The translations under genes were made by a program, and so were the position numbers. Of a DNA stretch of 6,800 nt, positions 5,678 through 6,800 are shown one piece after another. The stretch covers positions 1 to 6,800 of the forward strand of contig JAGHZG010000085.1 of NCBI GenBank assembly GCA_017743275.1. The letters are read 5' to 3'. This stretch comes from Chloroflexota bacterium (GTDB taxonomy: Bacteria; Chloroflexota; Anaerolineae; B4-G1; DUEL01). Under the pieces are notes generated by a model that was not told where the DNA came from, did no database searches, and was given only the letters and a program-made list of their open reading frames with translations. How positions within the stretch are numbered: position 1 is the first letter of the stretch; the number at the start of each line of letters is the position of its first letter.

Positions 5678-6460
5678 ATGGAACAAATAGCCCTTGAACT
5701 CCACAACCTGCGCGTCTACTATGGCAATTTTCTGGCCATCAAAGACGTCAACCTCTCCATCCCCCGCAACCAGATCACGGCCATCATCGGCCCGTCGGGG
5801 GTGGGGAAGAGCACACTGCTGCGGGCCATCAACCGGATGAACGAACTGGTGCCGGGTTGCCGGACCGAAGGGGAGATCATCTTTGACGGGCGCAATATTT
5901 ACGACCCGAAGGTAGACCCCGCTGAGATCCGGCGGCGCATCGGGATGGTCTTCCAGAAACCCAACCCGTTTCCGAAGTCCATCTACGAGAATATCGCCTG
6001 GGGATTGCGGATAAACGGTTTTCGGGAAAGTCGGGCGCAGATGGACGAGGCGGTGGAAGGGGCCCTGCGCGCGGCGGCGCTGTGGGACGAGGTCAAGGAC
6101 AAACTCCACCAGAGCGGCCTCTCCCTCTCCGGCGGGCAGCAGCAGCGCCTCTGCATCGCCCGCGTCATCGCCCTTCAGCCGGAGGTGATCCTGCTGGATG
6201 AGCCCGCCTCGGCGCTGGACCCTATCGCCACCCTCAAGATTGAGGAACTGATGCGGGAACTGAAGCGAGATTACACCCTTGTGATCGTCACGCACAATAT
6301 GCAGCAGGCGGCCCGTGTCTCCGACTACACGGCGATGATGATGCTCACAGGCGAGGGGGAACGGTCAGGGACGGTCATTGAGTTTGACCGAACGAAGGTC
6401 ATCTTCACCAACCCCCGGGATAAACGGACCGAAGACTACGTGACCGGGCGGTTTGGATAG
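5678..6460 (+). CDS. pstB: phosphate ABC transporter ATP-binding protein PstB
   Basis: PstB is the cytoplasmic ATPase, working as a dimer, that drives phosphate import through PstCA. The 260-residue product is the normal length. It contains Walker [10 protein letters not shown] (38-46), Q-loop [19 protein letters not shown] (91-109, with Q93), signature [11 protein letters not shown] (148-158), Walker B VILLDEP (170-176) with SALDP after it, and the switch His206 in [19 protein letters not shown] and the C-terminal [11 protein letters not shown] are hallmarks of PstB rather than other ABC ATPases. Small departures are Val42 where Cys is usual in GCGKST, and Ala177 where DEPTSALDP usually has Thr; neither should harm catalysis. 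The ATG at 5678 has no convincing ribosome site: ACACAGCCT precedes it, after the TCACGTT array. The stop is followed directly by AGGAGGT, the ribosome site of phoU. Confidence 0.97.
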   Translation: MEQIALELHNLRVYYGNFLAIKDVNLSIPRNQITAIIGPSGVGKSTLLRAINRMNELVPGCRTEGEIIFDGRNIYDPKVDPAEIRRRIGMVFQKPNPFPKSIYENIAWGLRINGFRESRAQMDEAVEGALRAAALWDEVKDKLHQSGLSLSGGQQQRLCIARVIALQPEVILLDEPASALDPIATLKIEELMRELKRDYTLVIVTHNMQQAARVSDYTAMMMLTGEGERSGTVIEFDRTKVIFTNPRDKRTEDYVTGRFG

Positions 6461-6471
6461 AGGAGGTCCCG

Positions 6472-6800
6472 ATGACCCGAAAAGCGTTTGAACAGCAAAT
6501 CCGGGAACTGATGGAAAAAATGCTGGTCCTGGGGAGTATGGTGGAACAGGCCCTTATGGAATCCACGGAAGCACTCTGGAAACGGGACCTGGAGGCCTCC
6601 CGGCGCGTGGTAGAAAGGGACCGGGAGATTAACGACCGGCGCTTTGCGCTGGAGGCCCTCACCATCGACCTCATCGCCACCCAGCAGCCGGTGGCGGGCG
6701 ACCTGCGCCTGCTGGCAGCGGTGCTGGAGATTGCGGGCGAACTGGAGCGCATCGGCGACTACGCGAAAGGCATCGCCATCATCAACCTCCGGATGGGCGA
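6472..6800 (+). CDS. phoU: phosphate signalling protein PhoU (3' end cut by window edge)
   Basis: PhoU is a cytoplasmic helical-bundle protein that conveys the state of the Pst transporter to the phosphate-sensing histidine kinase and restrains the Pho response when phosphate is ample. The visible 109 residues begin MTRKAFEQQIRELMEKM and continue with VEQALMESTEAL, then QQPVAGDLRLLAAVLEIAGELERIGDYAKGIA. The last contains the PhoU ExxxD metal-site motif (E92 in ERIGD, D96). About half of the usual 215-230 residues is present, covering the first of two repeated three-helix domains. AGGAGGT at 6461-6467 lies directly after the pstB stop and 4 nt before the ATG, so phoU is the next gene of the operon and likely coupled to pstB. 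Confidence 0.95.
   Translation, partial: MTRKAFEQQIRELMEKMLVLGSMVEQALMESTEALWKRDLEASRRVVERDREINDRRFALEALTIDLIATQQPVAGDLRLLAAVLEIAGELERIGDYAKGIAIINLRMG

Overview
This is a GC-rich bacterial window holding two divergent gene blocks. The leftward block (minus strand) is a pyrrolysine-free MttB-family methyltransferase gene followed by the 5' part of iorA, the alpha subunit of indolepyruvate:ferredoxin oxidoreductase. The rightward block (plus strand) is a high-affinity phosphate uptake operon in the order pstS-pstC-pstA-pstB-phoU, with phoU cut by the right edge. Chloroflexota, probably Anaerolineae-like, is my best guess for the organism. It rests on the Pro/Thr-rich linker after the lipobox of PstS, the degenerate heptanucleotide repeats between genes, the ferredoxin-dependent 2-oxoacid enzyme and the MttB homologue. 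This is inference; no rRNA or other marker gene is present.

Region by region: 1-918 is iorA (minus, TTG start, 3' end missing). 919-983 is a short spacer. 984-2402 is the MttB homologue (minus). 2403-2536 is a compact divergent control region. It carries a near-perfect sigma-70 promoter facing left, an 11-bp-periodic array of TTAAC elements resembling a PHO box, and a -10 facing right. 2537-3616 is pstS, followed by a strong GC hairpin without a T-tract (3635-3663). Then come pstC (3718-4656), pstA (4653-5606, ATGA overlap with pstC), pstB (5678-6460) and phoU (6472 to the edge).

How it works together: PstS is a lipid-anchored phosphate receptor, PstC and PstA form the membrane channel, PstB powers it, and PhoU links transporter state to the PhoR/PhoP-type two-component system, which is not in this window. 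The array upstream of pstS fits phosphate-starvation control. The hairpin after pstS would allow more PstS than channel subunits. The left-hand block looks like catabolism of an N-methylated compound and/or an aromatic amino acid, but its substrate cannot be read from the sequence.

The most unusual structure is a set of three different 7-bp tandem repeats, one at each successive junction of the transporter operon: CTGATAA before pstC, GGACGAC/GGACCAC at the start of pstA, and TCACGTT before pstB. The middle one is translated. It gives PstA an N-terminal tail of three heptapeptide repeats and leaves its reading frame dependent on repeat copy number.
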